DNA from: Streptomyces sp. SM11
GTDB taxonomy: Bacteria > Actinomycetota > Actinomycetes > Streptomycetales > Streptomycetaceae
NCBI RefSeq assembly: GCF_002910905.1
Contig: NZ_NEUE01000218.1
Span: forward strand, 1-39,816
DNA: 39,816 nucleotides
Direction: 5' to 3'
Part shown: piece by piece, positions 25,681 to 33,425 of the stretch
Numbering within the stretch: position 1 is the first letter of the stretch
Layout: the number at the start of each line of letters is the position of its first letter
Position numbers and translations under genes: made by a program
The notes under the pieces: model-generated
Database searches by the model: none
What the model saw: the letters and a program-made list of their open reading frames with translations, nothing else
Told to the model about the DNA's origin: nothing

Positions 25681-26676
25681 GTGAGGATCTTCGGGAAGGT
25701 ACGGCATCGGCCGTCCGCCTCTTGGCGGCAGGCCACGGACCGCGCGTTCACGCTGATCGGCGACGGCCGGTACGAGGACGCGGGGGCGCTGCTGACGCGC
25801 GCGGCGGATCTGGAGCCCTGGCTCTCGGAGTCCTGGTTCAATCTGGCGCTGCTGCACAAGTTCCGGCACGACTGGGAGCAGGCGAGGGCGGCGGGCCTGC
25901 GGGCCGTCGCGCTGCTCGACCGGGAGTCCGGCGCCCCGGACTGGTGGAACGTGGGGATCGCGGCCACCGCGCTCCAGGACTGGCCGCTGGCGCGGCGGGC
26001 CTGGCAGGCGTACGGGCTGAAGGTCCCCGGCGGCGGCCAGCACAGCGCGGCCACCACCGAGCCGACCGGCATGGAGCTGGGCAGCGCCGCCGTGCGGCTC
26101 TCGCCGGAGGGCGAGGCCGAGGTGGTCTGGGGCCGCCGGCTCGACCCGGCCCGGATCGAGGTGCTCTCGATCCCGCTGCCGTCCTCCGGGCGGCGCTGGG
26201 GCGAGGTCGTCCTGCACGACGGGGTGCCCAACGGCGAGCGGGTCACCGCGGCCGGGCCCTCGTATCCGGTGTTCGACGAGATCGAGCTGTGGGCGCCTTC
26301 CCCGGTGCCGACCTGGGTGGTTCTGCTGGAGGCGGCCACCGAGGACGACCGGGACGCGCTGGAGAGGCTGGCATCGGACGCCGGGTTCGCCGCCGAGGAC
26401 TGGTCCTCCTCCGTACGGCTGCTGTGCCGGGCGTGTTCGGAGAGCCGGATGGAGAGCGACGAGGGCGACGGGGAGCACCTGGACCCGCACGACCACAGTG
26501 AGCCGGGCCACCCGGGACCGCTGGGTCACCGCACCGCGGGCGCCGGTGACCTGTGGGTCCCGGAGCGCGAGTGCGGTCTCGCGGCCCCCGCCGGCCTGGT
26601 GCGCGGGCTGCTGGACGGCTGGGTCGCCGACAGCCCGGACAGCCGTGAGTGGCGGGATCTCGAAGAAGTCTGCTGA
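25681..26676 (+). CDS. Tetratricopeptide-like repeat protein, conserved in Streptomyces
   Basis: A 331-aa cytoplasmic protein. The N-terminal 130 residues form two or three TPR-like helical hairpins ('ATDRAFTLIGDGRYEDAGALL', 'LSESWFNLALLHKFRHDWEQA', 'WWNVGIAATALQDWPLARRAW'). The rest is a conserved mixed alpha/beta region of unknown fold containing 'VWGRRLDPARIEVLSIPLP' and an Asp/His-rich stretch (about residues 280-300, DPHDHSEPGHPGP) that might bind metal. Two Cys (LLCRAC) precede it. GTG 25681 is chosen as the start, since the sequence becomes typical from MRIFGKV; ATG 25621 is upstream in frame. Function is unknown. Confidence 0.8.
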   Translation: MRIFGKVRHRPSASWRQATDRAFTLIGDGRYEDAGALLTRAADLEPWLSESWFNLALLHKFRHDWEQARAAGLRAVALLDRESGAPDWWNVGIAATALQDWPLARRAWQAYGLKVPGGGQHSAATTEPTGMELGSAAVRLSPEGEAEVVWGRRLDPARIEVLSIPLPSSGRRWGEVVLHDGVPNGERVTAAGPSYPVFDEIELWAPSPVPTWVVLLEAATEDDRDALERLASDAGFAAEDWSSSVRLLCRACSESRMESDEGDGEHLDPHDHSEPGHPGPLGHRTAGAGDLWVPERECGLAAPAGLVRGLLDGWVADSPDSREWRDLEEVC

Positions 26677-26796
26677 CCTGTGCCCGTAGGCTGTACGCGC
26701 ACCGATCGCGGTGCTGTCCCACCCGCGGTTCCCGGGTTTCGACCGGATGCGGCGGGGTCACCGAGTTCAGGTTTTGCAGGAAGGCGTACGGCGGAC

Positions 26797-27435
26797 ATGT
26801 CGCAGCAGGAGACGGACGGGCGGATCGGCGTGGACGACGAGGGGTTCCTCGTCGACACGGAGGACTGCGAGGAGCGCGAGGCGGCCTATCGCGAGCGCGG
26901 TACCTCCCGTCCGATCACGGTCGTGGGCAACCCGGTGCTGCACAAGGAGTGCAAGGACGTCACCGCGTTCGACGACGAGTTGGCGCGGCTGATCGACGAC
27001 ATGTTCGCGAGCCAGAAGACGGCCGAGGGCGTCGGCCTGGCCGCCAACCAGATCGGCGTGGATCTGAAGGTCTTCGTCTACGACTGCCCCGACGACGACG
27101 GCAAGCGTCACACCGGCGTCATCTGCAACCCGGTCCTGGAGGAGCTGGCCCCCGAGGCGCGGGTGCTGGACGATTCCAACGAGGGCTGCCTCTCGGTGCC
27201 GACCGCGTACGCCTCGCTCGCCCGTCCCGACTACGCGGTGGTGCGCGGGCAGGACGCGCAGGGAAACCCGGTCAAGGTGCGGGGCAGCGGCTACTTCGCG
27301 CGCTGCCTCCAGCACGAGACGGATCACCTGTACGGCTACCTGTACATCGACCGGCTCTCCAAGCGGGAGCGCAAGGACGCGCTGCGGCAGATGGACGAGG
27401 GCACGCCGCGCTACGAGGTCGTCCCGAACGGCTGA
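26797..27435 (+). CDS. def: Peptide deformylase
   Basis: A 212-aa Fe/Zn enzyme removing the formyl group from nascent proteins. The three family motifs are intact: '[10 protein letters not shown]' (about residue 79), 'EGCLSVP' (about 129, metal-ligand Cys) and 'QHETDHLYG' (about 171, HExxH with Asp in place of the usual Leu/Tyr position). It carries an acidic N-terminal extension of about 40 residues, longer than E. coli Def. An AGGAAGG site is about 12 nt before ATG 26797. Streptomyces have several def genes; this is the copy in the sigR region. Confidence 0.93.
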   Translation: MSQQETDGRIGVDDEGFLVDTEDCEEREAAYRERGTSRPITVVGNPVLHKECKDVTAFDDELARLIDDMFASQKTAEGVGLAANQIGVDLKVFVYDCPDDDGKRHTGVICNPVLEELAPEARVLDDSNEGCLSVPTAYASLARPDYAVVRGQDAQGNPVKVRGSGYFARCLQHETDHLYGYLYIDRLSKRERKDALRQMDEGTPRYEVVPNG

Positions 27436-27442
27436 GGACGTC

Positions 27443-27486
27443 CCGGCAGGGCCCGGAACCGGTTCGCCGGTCCCGGGCCCTGCCGG
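27443..27486 (+). terminator. Terminator after def
   Basis: A perfect 14-bp outer stem (27443-27456, 27473-27486) encloses an ACCGG/CCGGT stem with a TTCG loop (27458-27471), 7 nt after the def stop. Confidence 0.8.
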
Positions 27487-27531
27487 TTTCGCTCCGCCCC
27501 TGGCAGACAACCGCAGTTTACCCAGGGGTGG

Positions 27532-27560
27532 TTGACGCGCGTAGCTGATCGGTGCAGGCT
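27532..27560 (+). promoter_or_regulatory. Promoter of the M15 carboxypeptidase gene
   Basis: TTGACG (27532-27537) and CAGGCT (27555-27560) are spaced 17 nt, about 40 nt before the start codon. This is a typical vegetative Streptomyces promoter. Confidence 0.55.
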
Positions 27561-27599
27561 CACGGGCAGATCGACCGTGACGTTCAGAAGGAGACCCTC

Positions 27600-28337
27600 G
27601 TGCTGAGACGTACCGCACGCGTTCTGCTCGGATTTGTCATGACCATTTCCTTTGCACTGGGTGGTGCGGTGCTGACCGCCGGCACCGCGCAGGCCGACGG
27701 CTGCTACACCTGGAACCGCACCCTGAAGGCCGGCGCCACCGGCAACGACGTCACCCAGCTCCAGATCCGGGTGGCCGGCTACCCGGGCTACAACGCGGTC
27801 CTCGCCATCGACGGCTCCTACGGCCCCGCGACCACCGCCGCCGTCAAGCGGTTCCAGTCGGCCTACGGCCTGGCCGCCGACGGGATCGCCGGGCCCGCCA
27901 CCCAGTCCAAGCTCTACGCGCTCCAGGACAACGACTGCACGCCGATCCACTTCACGTACCCCGAGCTCAACAAGTGCAACAGCACCTGGGCCGGCGGGAA
28001 GGTCTCGGCGGGCACGGCCAGGGCCAACGCGCTGAGCAGCATGTGGAAGCTGGAGGCGCTGCGCCACGCGCTGGGTGACCAGCCCATCCGCGTCACCAGC
28101 GGCTTCCGTTCCGTCTCCTGCAACGCGGCCGTGGGCGGAGCCTCCAACAGCCGTCATATGTACGGCGACGCGGTCGACCTCGGCGCCTCCCCGCACTCGC
28201 TGTGCACGCTGGCCAAGCGGGCCCGCTACCACGGCTTCCGGGGAATCCTCGGCCCCGGCTACTCGGGCCACAACGATCACGTGCACGTCAACGCGGGCCC
28301 CAACCGCTTCTGGTCGGCGCCCAGCTGCGGTATCTGA
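27600..28337 (+). CDS. Secreted zinc D-Ala-D-Ala carboxypeptidase (peptidase M15) with peptidoglycan-binding domain
   Basis: A 245-aa exported protein. A Sec signal peptide (residues 1 to about 33, Arg-rich start, hydrophobic core, cleavage after AQA) is followed by a PGBD1 peptidoglycan-binding domain (about 40-105, 'NDVTQLQIRVAGYPGY', 'IDGSYGPATTAAVKRFQ'). The M15A domain has zinc ligands in 'SRHMYGDAVDL' (His, Asp) and 'GHNDHVHV' (His). Domain order matches the Streptomyces albus G enzyme. It trims the stem peptide of cell-wall precursors. Six cysteines suggest disulfides. GTG 27600 has AAGGAG 6 nt upstream. Confidence 0.94.
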   Translation: MLRRTARVLLGFVMTISFALGGAVLTAGTAQADGCYTWNRTLKAGATGNDVTQLQIRVAGYPGYNAVLAIDGSYGPATTAAVKRFQSAYGLAADGIAGPATQSKLYALQDNDCTPIHFTYPELNKCNSTWAGGKVSAGTARANALSSMWKLEALRHALGDQPIRVTSGFRSVSCNAAVGGASNSRHMYGDAVDLGASPHSLCTLAKRARYHGFRGILGPGYSGHNDHVHVNAGPNRFWSAPSCGI

Positions 28338-28367
28338 CCCTCCCGCGACCTCCGTGCCCGGCGGCGC

Positions 28368-29348
28368 TCAGGCGACGTCGGGCACGGCCGTGGCCGACGG
28401 GCCCCGGAAGGTGCGGCGGTAGGCGTTCGGCGTGGTGCCCAGTGACCGCACGAACTGGTGTCGCAGCGTCGCCGCCGTACCGAAGCCCGTCTGCCCCGCG
28501 ATCGTGTCGATCGTCCGGTCGGAGGTCTCCAGCAGGTGCTGGGCCAGCAGCACCCGCTGCCGCAGCAGCCAGCGGTACGGCGTGGTCCCGGTCTCCTGCT
28601 GGAACCGCCGGGCGAAGGTGCGCGGCGACATGTGCGCCAGCGCGGCCAGCTGCTCCACGCTCATCTCCTGGTCGAGGTGCTGTTCCATCCAGGCCAGGGT
28701 GGAGCCGACCGTGTCACAGCCGTTCCGGGGCAGCGGGCGGCTGATGTACTGCGCCTGCCCGCCGTCCCGGTGCGGCGGCACCACCATGCGCCGGGCGAGG
28801 GTGTTGGCCGCCTCCTGGCCGTACTCCTGCCGGATCAGGTGCAGACAGGCGTCGATCCCGGCGGCGGTGCCCGCGGAACTGATCACCGGGCCCTCGTCCA
28901 CGTACAGCACGTCCGGCTCGACGATCGCCTTCGGGTGGCGCCGGGCCAGTTCCTCCGTGTGCCGCCAGTGCGTGGTGCAGCGGCGGCCGTCCAGCAGTCC
29001 GGCCGCGCCGAGGGCGTACGCCCCCGAGCAGACGCTCAGCACCCGCGAGCCGCGCTCCACGGCACGGCGCAGCGCGTCGAGGACCTCCGCGGGATACTCC
29101 CGCGCCATGAAGTTGCTGCCCGCCGGCACGGCGATGAGGTCGGCCTCCTCCAGCCGCTCCAGGCCGTGCGGCGTGGTGATGGTGAAGCCCGCGTGGGTGT
29201 TCAGGACGGGGCCCTCGGCGGAGACCACCGCGAAATCGTGCACCGGCAGGCCCTCGTCGCTGCGATCCAGGCCGAACACCTCGCACAGGACGCCGAGTTC
29301 GAAGGGGTGGACCTCGTCGAGGAGGAGGGCGGCGACATTGGTGAGCAT
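28368..29348 (-). CDS. GlxA/AraC-family regulator with DJ-1/PfpI domain, possible NrdS
   Basis: A 326-aa regulator. The N-terminal DJ-1/PfpI (GATase1-like) domain covers residues 1-180, with 'VLSVCSGAYALGAAGLLDG' holding the nucleophile-elbow Cys. The C-terminal double-HTH AraC domain covers about 215-315 ('HMSPRTFARRFQQETGTTPYRWLL', then 'TIAGQTGFGTAATLRHQF'). It lies on the nrdAB strand just downstream of nrdB. In S. coelicolor the nrdABS operon ends with an AraC-like regulator, nrdS, so this may be that gene. Here a 314-bp gap with a hairpin and an opposing small ORF separates it from nrdB. ATG 29348 lacks a ribosome site; leaderless expression is possible. Confidence 0.88.
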   Translation of the reverse strand: MLTNVAALLLDEVHPFELGVLCEVFGLDRSDEGLPVHDFAVVSAEGPVLNTHAGFTITTPHGLERLEEADLIAVPAGSNFMAREYPAEVLDALRRAVERGSRVLSVCSGAYALGAAGLLDGRRCTTHWRHTEELARRHPKAIVEPDVLYVDEGPVISSAGTAAGIDACLHLIRQEYGQEAANTLARRMVVPPHRDGGQAQYISRPLPRNGCDTVGSTLAWMEQHLDQEMSVEQLAALAHMSPRTFARRFQQETGTTPYRWLLRQRVLLAQHLLETSDRTIDTIAGQTGFGTAATLRHQFVRSLGTTPNAYRRTFRGPSATAVPDVA

Positions 29349-29379
29349 GGGCCCAGTGTGGCAGTTATTTGATGCCGCA

Positions 29380-29393
29380 TGGCAGTCCTGCCA
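29380..29393. promoter_or_regulatory. Palindromic operator candidate upstream of GlxA-type regulator
   Basis: TGGCAGTCCTGCCA is a 14-bp inverted repeat with a 2-bp centre. A second TGGCAG half-site lies at 29359-29364. It is located 32 bp upstream of the regulator start and before the divergent small ORF, well placed for autoregulation. Confidence 0.45.
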
Positions 29394-29429
29394 CTGATGA
29401 TTTTCGTCCGGGCGGTCCAGAGTAGAGGC

Positions 29430-29645
29430 ATGAACACATTCCTGAACTACCTGGTCGTATTGGCACTTTTCGCCCTCGTCCTCGCGCCCGTGGCCCTCGG
29501 CCTCGCCCGTGAACGCCGTATCGACCGCCAGCTGCGGGAGGCGGAACGGGGGCGGTGGGCGGCCGGACCCCCGGAAACGGAAAGCGCCGCGCGACCGGTC
29601 CCGGCCGCGCGGCGCCCCTACCTCAGGAGTTGGGCGAGGATCTGA
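29430..29645 (+). CDS. Putative small membrane protein
   Basis: A 71-aa ORF divergent from the GlxA-type regulator. It has one strong hydrophobic helix (residues about 5-26, 'YLVVLALFALVLAPVALGLA') followed by a highly charged Arg/Glu-rich segment and a Pro/Ala/Arg tail. The topology suits a single-pass membrane protein. The ribosome site (AGAGG) is too close to ATG 29430 to be convincing. Its C-terminal codons overlap a hairpin that may terminate nrdAB, so the tail could be fortuitous. Confidence 0.5.
   Translation: MNTFLNYLVVLALFALVLAPVALGLARERRIDRQLREAERGRWAAGPPETESAARPVPAARRPYLRSWARI
29584..29615. terminator. Hairpin downstream of nrdB
   Basis: A perfect 10-bp GC-only inverted repeat (29584-29593, 29606-29615) with a 12-nt loop lies 48 nt beyond the nrdB stop, inside the 3' end of the opposing small ORF. 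Confidence 0.5.
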
Positions 29646-29662
29646 GAGACCCCCCCCGGGGG

Positions 29663-30679
29663 CTAGAAGTCGTCGTCGAACCCGACCGAGCCCTCCACCG
29701 CCACCTGATAGGCGGACGGGCGGCGCTCGAAGAAGTTCGTCAGCTCCTGGACACCCTGGAGCTCCATGAAGGAGAACGGGTTCTCCGAGCCGTACACCGT
29801 CGGGAAGCCGAGGCGCGCGAGCCGCTGGTCGGCGACGCACTCCAGGTACTGGCGCATCGACTCGGTGTTCATGCCCGGCAGGCCCTCGCCGCACAGGTCA
29901 CGGCCGAACTGCAGCTCCGCCTCGACCGCTTCCCTCAGCATGTCGGTGACCTGCTGCTCCAGCGCGTCGTCGAAGAGCTCCGGCTCCTCCTTGCGGACGG
30001 TGTCCACGACCTCGAACGCGAAGTTCATGTGCATCGTCTCGTCACGGAACACCCAGTTGGTGCCCGTGGCGAGACCGTGCAGCAGACCCCGCGAGCGGAA
30101 CCAGTACACGTACGCGAACGCGCCGTAGAAGAACAGCCCCTCGATGCACGCCGCGAAGCAGATCAGGTTCAGCAGGAAACGGCGGCGGTCCGCCTTCGTC
30201 TCCAGCCGGTCGATCTTCTCGACCGAGTCCATCCACTTGAAGCAGAACTGGGCCTTCTCACGGATCGAGGGGATCTCCTCGACCGCGTCGAACGCGGCGG
30301 CCCGGTCGTCCGGGTCGGGCAGATAGGTGTCCAGCAGCGTCAGATAGAACTGGACGTGCACGGCCTCCTCGAAGAGCTGCCGCGACAGGTACAGCCGCGC
30401 CTCGGGGGAGTTGATGTGCTTGTACAGCGTCAGCACGAGGTTGTTGGAGACGATCGAGTCACCGGTCGCGAAGAACGCCACCAGCCGGCCGATCATGTGC
30501 TGCTCGCCCGGCGACAGCTTGGCGAGGTCGGAGACGTCCGAGTGGAGGTCGACCTCCTCCACGGTCCAGGTGTTCTTGATCGCGTCCCGGTAGCGCTCGT
30601 AGAAGTCCGGGTAGCGCATGGGGCGCAGGGTCAGCTCGAAGCCCGGGTCGAGCAGGTTCTTGTTGTCGTCGGTGCTCAT
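29663..30679 (-). CDS. nrdB: Class Ia ribonucleoside-diphosphate reductase, beta (radical) subunit
   Basis: A 338-aa di-iron/tyrosyl-radical subunit of aerobic ribonucleotide reductase. The metal ligands are complete: Asp in 'FFATGDSIV', Glu and His in 'LFEEAVHVQFY', Glu in 'AACIEGLFFYG', and Glu/His in 'RDETMHMNF'. The radical Tyr follows His by four residues (HVQFY), as in E. coli Tyr122. The acidic C-terminal end 'SVGFDDDF' is the expected docking tail for NrdA. The start overlaps the nrdA stop by one base (TAATG), so translation is coupled. Confidence 0.96.
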   Translation of the reverse strand: MSTDDNKNLLDPGFELTLRPMRYPDFYERYRDAIKNTWTVEEVDLHSDVSDLAKLSPGEQHMIGRLVAFFATGDSIVSNNLVLTLYKHINSPEARLYLSRQLFEEAVHVQFYLTLLDTYLPDPDDRAAAFDAVEEIPSIREKAQFCFKWMDSVEKIDRLETKADRRRFLLNLICFAACIEGLFFYGAFAYVYWFRSRGLLHGLATGTNWVFRDETMHMNFAFEVVDTVRKEEPELFDDALEQQVTDMLREAVEAELQFGRDLCGEGLPGMNTESMRQYLECVADQRLARLGFPTVYGSENPFSFMELQGVQELTNFFERRPSAYQVAVEGSVGFDDDF

Positions 30680-33102
30680 TACTGGCAGGCCTCGCAGGAC
30701 TCGGGGTTTTCGAGGGAGCAGGCGATGGCGTCCGCGTCGGGAGCCGAGGCCTGCTGTACGGGAATGGGGGCGGCGGCCGCCGTCTGACCGGACGCGGCAC
30801 GGGCGATCCGGGTCGCCGGGCGCGAACGCAGGTAGTACGTCGTCTTCAGCCCCTGCTTCCAGGCGTACGCGTACATCGAGGAGAGCTTGCCGATCGTCGG
30901 CGTTTCCAGGAACAGGTTGAGCGACTGGCTCTGGTCGAGGAACGGCGTACGGGCCGCCGCCATGTCGATCAGACCGCGCTGCGGGATCTCCCACGCGGTG
31001 CGGTACAGCGCCCGTACGTCGTCGGGGATCCAGGCGAAGCCCTGCACCGAGCCGCTCGCCTCGCGCAGCGCCTCACGGGTGCGCGCGTCCCACACGCCGA
31101 GCTTCTTCAGCTCGTCCACCAGATAGGCGTTGACCTGGAGGAACTCACCGCTGAGCGTCTCGCGCTTGAACAGGTTGGAGACCTGCGGCTCGATGCACTC
31201 GTACACCCCGGCGATCGAGGCGATCGTGGCGGTCGGCGCGATGGCCAGCAGCAGCGAGTTGCGCATGCCGGTCTTCGCGACCCGGGCGCGCAGGGCGTCC
31301 CAGCGCTCCGGCCAGTTCAGCTCGGTGTCGTAGTGGTCGGGGTGCAGCACTCCGCGCGCGGCCCGGGTCTCGGACCAGGCGGGCAGCGGACCGGAGCGTT
31401 CGGCGAGGTCGCAGGACGCCTCGTACGCGGCGAGCATGATCCGCTCGGAGATCTTCGTGGAGAGCGCGCGGGCCTCGGGCGAGTCGAAGGGCAGACGCAG
31501 CTGGAAGAAGACGTCCTGGAGGCCCATCGCGCCCAGGCCGACCGGCCGCCAGCGGGAGTTGGAGCGTCCGGCCTGCTCGGTCGGGTAGAAGTTGATGTCG
31601 ACGACCCGGTCCAGGAAGGTCACCGCGGTCCGCACGGTGGCGTCCAGCCGCTCCCAGTCGATCGAGCCGTCCGCCACGAACGCGCCCAGGTTGACCGAAC
31701 CCAGGTTGCAGACGGCCGTCTCACCGTCGTCGGTGACTTCGAGGATCTCGGTGCACAGGTTCGAGGAGTGGACGACCCGGCCCGGCACGGCGGTCTGGTT
31801 CGCGGTCCGGTTGGAGGCGTCCTTGAACGTCATCCAGCCCTGGCCGGTCTGCGCGAGCGTCCGCATCATCCGGCCGTACAGCTCACGCGCGGGAATCGTC
31901 CTGCGGGCCAGCCCCTTGGCCTCGGCCGCCCGGTAGGCCGCGTCGAACGCGTCGCCCCACAGGTCGACCAGCTCGGGCACATCGGCCGGGGAGAACAGCG
32001 ACCAGTCGGTGTCCGCGTCGACCCGGCGCATGAACTCGTCCGGGATCCAGTGCGCCAGGTTCAGGTTGTGCGTACGCCGCTGGTCCTCACCGGTGTTGTC
32101 GCGGAGCTCCAGGAATTCCTCGATGTCCGCGTGCCAGGTCTCCAGGTAGACCGCCGCCGCGCCCTTGCGCCGGCCACCCTGGTTCACCGCCGCGACGGAG
32201 GCGTCCAGCGTCTTGAGGAACGGCACGATGCCGTTGGAGTGCCCGTTGGTGCCCCGGATCAGCGAACCCCGGGCGCGGATGCGGGAGTACGACAGACCGA
32301 TGCCGCCCGCGTGCTTGGAGAGCCGTGCCACCTGGTGGTAGCGGTCGTAGATCGAGTCCAGCTCGTCCTTCGGCGAGTCCAGCAGATAGCAGGAGGACAT
32401 CTGCGGGTGCCGGGTGCCGGAGTTGAAGAGGGTGGGGGAGGAGGGGAGGTAGTCCAGCCGGCTCATCAGCCCGTACAGCGCGGCGACCTCGTCCAGCGCC
32501 CGCACCGAGTCGTCCTCGGCGAGACCGGCGGCCACGCGCAGCATGAAGTGCTGCGGGGTCTCGATGACCTGGCGGGTGAGCGGGTGGCGCAGGAGGTAAC
32601 GGCTGTGCAGCGTCCGCAGACCGAAGTAGCCGAAGCGGTCGTCGGCGCCGTCCGCCATGGCCTGCCCGACGAGCCGGTCGAGCGCGGCCGCGTGGAGCTC
32701 CACGAACGCGGCGGTGCGGTCGGCGATCAGACCCTCGCGGTGCCCCACGGCGACCGAGGCGGAGAAGGACGTCGCGCCCTGCCCCGCGGCCTCGTCCGCG
32801 ATGGTGCGGGTCAGCAGCCGGGCGGCGAGCCGGGAGTACGCCGGGTCCTCGGAGATCAGCCCCGCGGCGCCCTCGGTGGCCAGCGAGCGCAGCTCGGCCT
32901 CGTCGGAACGGGCGTTGCGCCCGCGCAGCGCGGCGGCGGCGACCCGGCCGGGGTCGGTGTCGGGAAGATCGACGGTGAGGTCGGTCAGGGTCCGCAGCAA
33001 GGCGGTCCCGGGGCCGTCGTTCGGGGCCTTCCCGGCCGTGGTCGACGCCGGGGGCACTGTGGATTCGGTGGCTGAAACCGGATCGGCGGGCGCGATGGTC
33101 AC
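30679..33102 (-). CDS. nrdA: Class Ia ribonucleoside-diphosphate reductase, alpha (catalytic) subunit
   Basis: An 807-aa catalytic subunit converting NDPs to dNDPs. Active-site features are the Cys in 'QMSSCYLLDS', Asn/Cys/Glu in 'SSNLCTEILEV', 'NLGSVNLGAF' in the barrel, Tyr residues in 'TTYYLRSRPAT' for radical transfer, and the C-terminal redox pair in 'SCEACQ'. The N-terminal region does not show a canonical ATP-cone motif. GTG 33102 is chosen (AGGGAAAG upstream); the frame above it runs through the riboswitch leader. Expression is expected to be repressed by B12 through the leader riboswitch, as reported for S. coelicolor nrdABS, where a B12-dependent class II enzyme takes over. Confidence 0.96.
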   Translation of the reverse strand: MTIAPADPVSATESTVPPASTTAGKAPNDGPGTALLRTLTDLTVDLPDTDPGRVAAAALRGRNARSDEAELRSLATEGAAGLISEDPAYSRLAARLLTRTIADEAAGQGATSFSASVAVGHREGLIADRTAAFVELHAAALDRLVGQAMADGADDRFGYFGLRTLHSRYLLRHPLTRQVIETPQHFMLRVAAGLAEDDSVRALDEVAALYGLMSRLDYLPSSPTLFNSGTRHPQMSSCYLLDSPKDELDSIYDRYHQVARLSKHAGGIGLSYSRIRARGSLIRGTNGHSNGIVPFLKTLDASVAAVNQGGRRKGAAAVYLETWHADIEEFLELRDNTGEDQRRTHNLNLAHWIPDEFMRRVDADTDWSLFSPADVPELVDLWGDAFDAAYRAAEAKGLARRTIPARELYGRMMRTLAQTGQGWMTFKDASNRTANQTAVPGRVVHSSNLCTEILEVTDDGETAVCNLGSVNLGAFVADGSIDWERLDATVRTAVTFLDRVVDINFYPTEQAGRSNSRWRPVGLGAMGLQDVFFQLRLPFDSPEARALSTKISERIMLAAYEASCDLAERSGPLPAWSETRAARGVLHPDHYDTELNWPERWDALRARVAKTGMRNSLLLAIAPTATIASIAGVYECIEPQVSNLFKRETLSGEFLQVNAYLVDELKKLGVWDARTREALREASGSVQGFAWIPDDVRALYRTAWEIPQRGLIDMAAARTPFLDQSQSLNLFLETPTIGKLSSMYAYAWKQGLKTTYYLRSRPATRIARAASGQTAAAAPIPVQQASAPDADAIACSLENPESCEACQ

Positions 33103-33213
33103 TGGGCTTTCCCTCGCTCGGCAGGGGCCGGCGGAAGGCGGGGAAGCCGGGCAGCGCGAAACCCCGGGGCAGGGCAGCACAGCTGACGGCGTCCACCGGC
33201 CTTTCCGCGAGGC

Positions 33214-33250
33214 CCGGACGTCTGGCGTCCGGTTCGGTCGAGCCGGACGC
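33214..33250 (-). promoter_or_regulatory. Mutually exclusive hairpins in the nrdA leader (expression platform)
   Basis: On the mRNA strand GCGTCCGG (33250-33243) can pair with CCGGACGC (33232-33225). The latter can instead pair with the next CGTCCGG (33220-33214). The shared middle segment immediately follows the cobalamin aptamer, as expected for a switching element. Confidence 0.55.
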
Positions 33251-33361
33251 GCTGTCGACAGGTCTTCGGACTTCAGGTGTGCAAAGCACACTGATCACAC
33301 CGTTGCGGGACAGTTCCGGATTCGCACCGGATTCCCCTGCGGCGACAGCGAGGTCGAGCAT
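33251..33361 (-). ncRNA. Cobalamin (B12) riboswitch upstream of nrdA
   Basis: Minus-strand RNA carries the conserved cobalamin aptamer core: GGGAATCCGGTGCGAATCC near the 5' side, then GAACTGTCCCGCAACGGTG. The B12 box AGTCCGAAGACCTGTC is at 33272-33257. Order and spacing are right. From the literature, S. coelicolor nrdABS is under B12 riboswitch control; the position here is the same. Confidence 0.93.
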
Positions 33362-33362
33362 A
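33357..33362 (-). promoter_or_regulatory. Putative -10 of nrdA promoter
   Basis: TATGCT on the minus strand would start transcription about at the 5' end of the riboswitch. The -35 is weak (around 33380-33386). The hexamer abuts the proximal ACATGT element. Confidence 0.45.
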
Positions 33363-33399
33363 CATGTGGGGGCCGCTGGATGATGCGGCCCCCACATGT
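33362..33399 (-). promoter_or_regulatory. Inverted-repeat pair with ACATGT cores: candidate tandem NrdR boxes (or GNAT terminator)
   Basis: A perfect 15-bp inverted repeat with an 8-nt loop. Each arm ends in a palindromic ACATGT core with flanks resembling an NrdR box (minus strand ACACAACATGTGGGG and CCCACATGTATGC). The cores are 32 bp apart, near the three-turn spacing typical of paired NrdR boxes, and the inner one touches the -10. As RNA it could also terminate the upstream GNAT gene, which ends at 33426. Confidence 0.55.
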
Positions 33400-33425
33400 T
33401 GTGTCGCGGCGATTCGGCGTGCCCC

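Noticed and set aside
25674..25699. Sigma-R promoter at GGGAAT before the TPR-like gene
   Set aside because: No GTT at 18-19 nt, and transcription would start inside the gene.
28354..28385. Terminator between the M15 and GlxA-type genes
   Set aside because: Only a 7-bp stem with an 18-nt loop, overlapping the coding end; too weak.
31333..33075. 580-aa plus-strand open frame
   Set aside because: Antisense of nrdA with biased composition and no family motifs.
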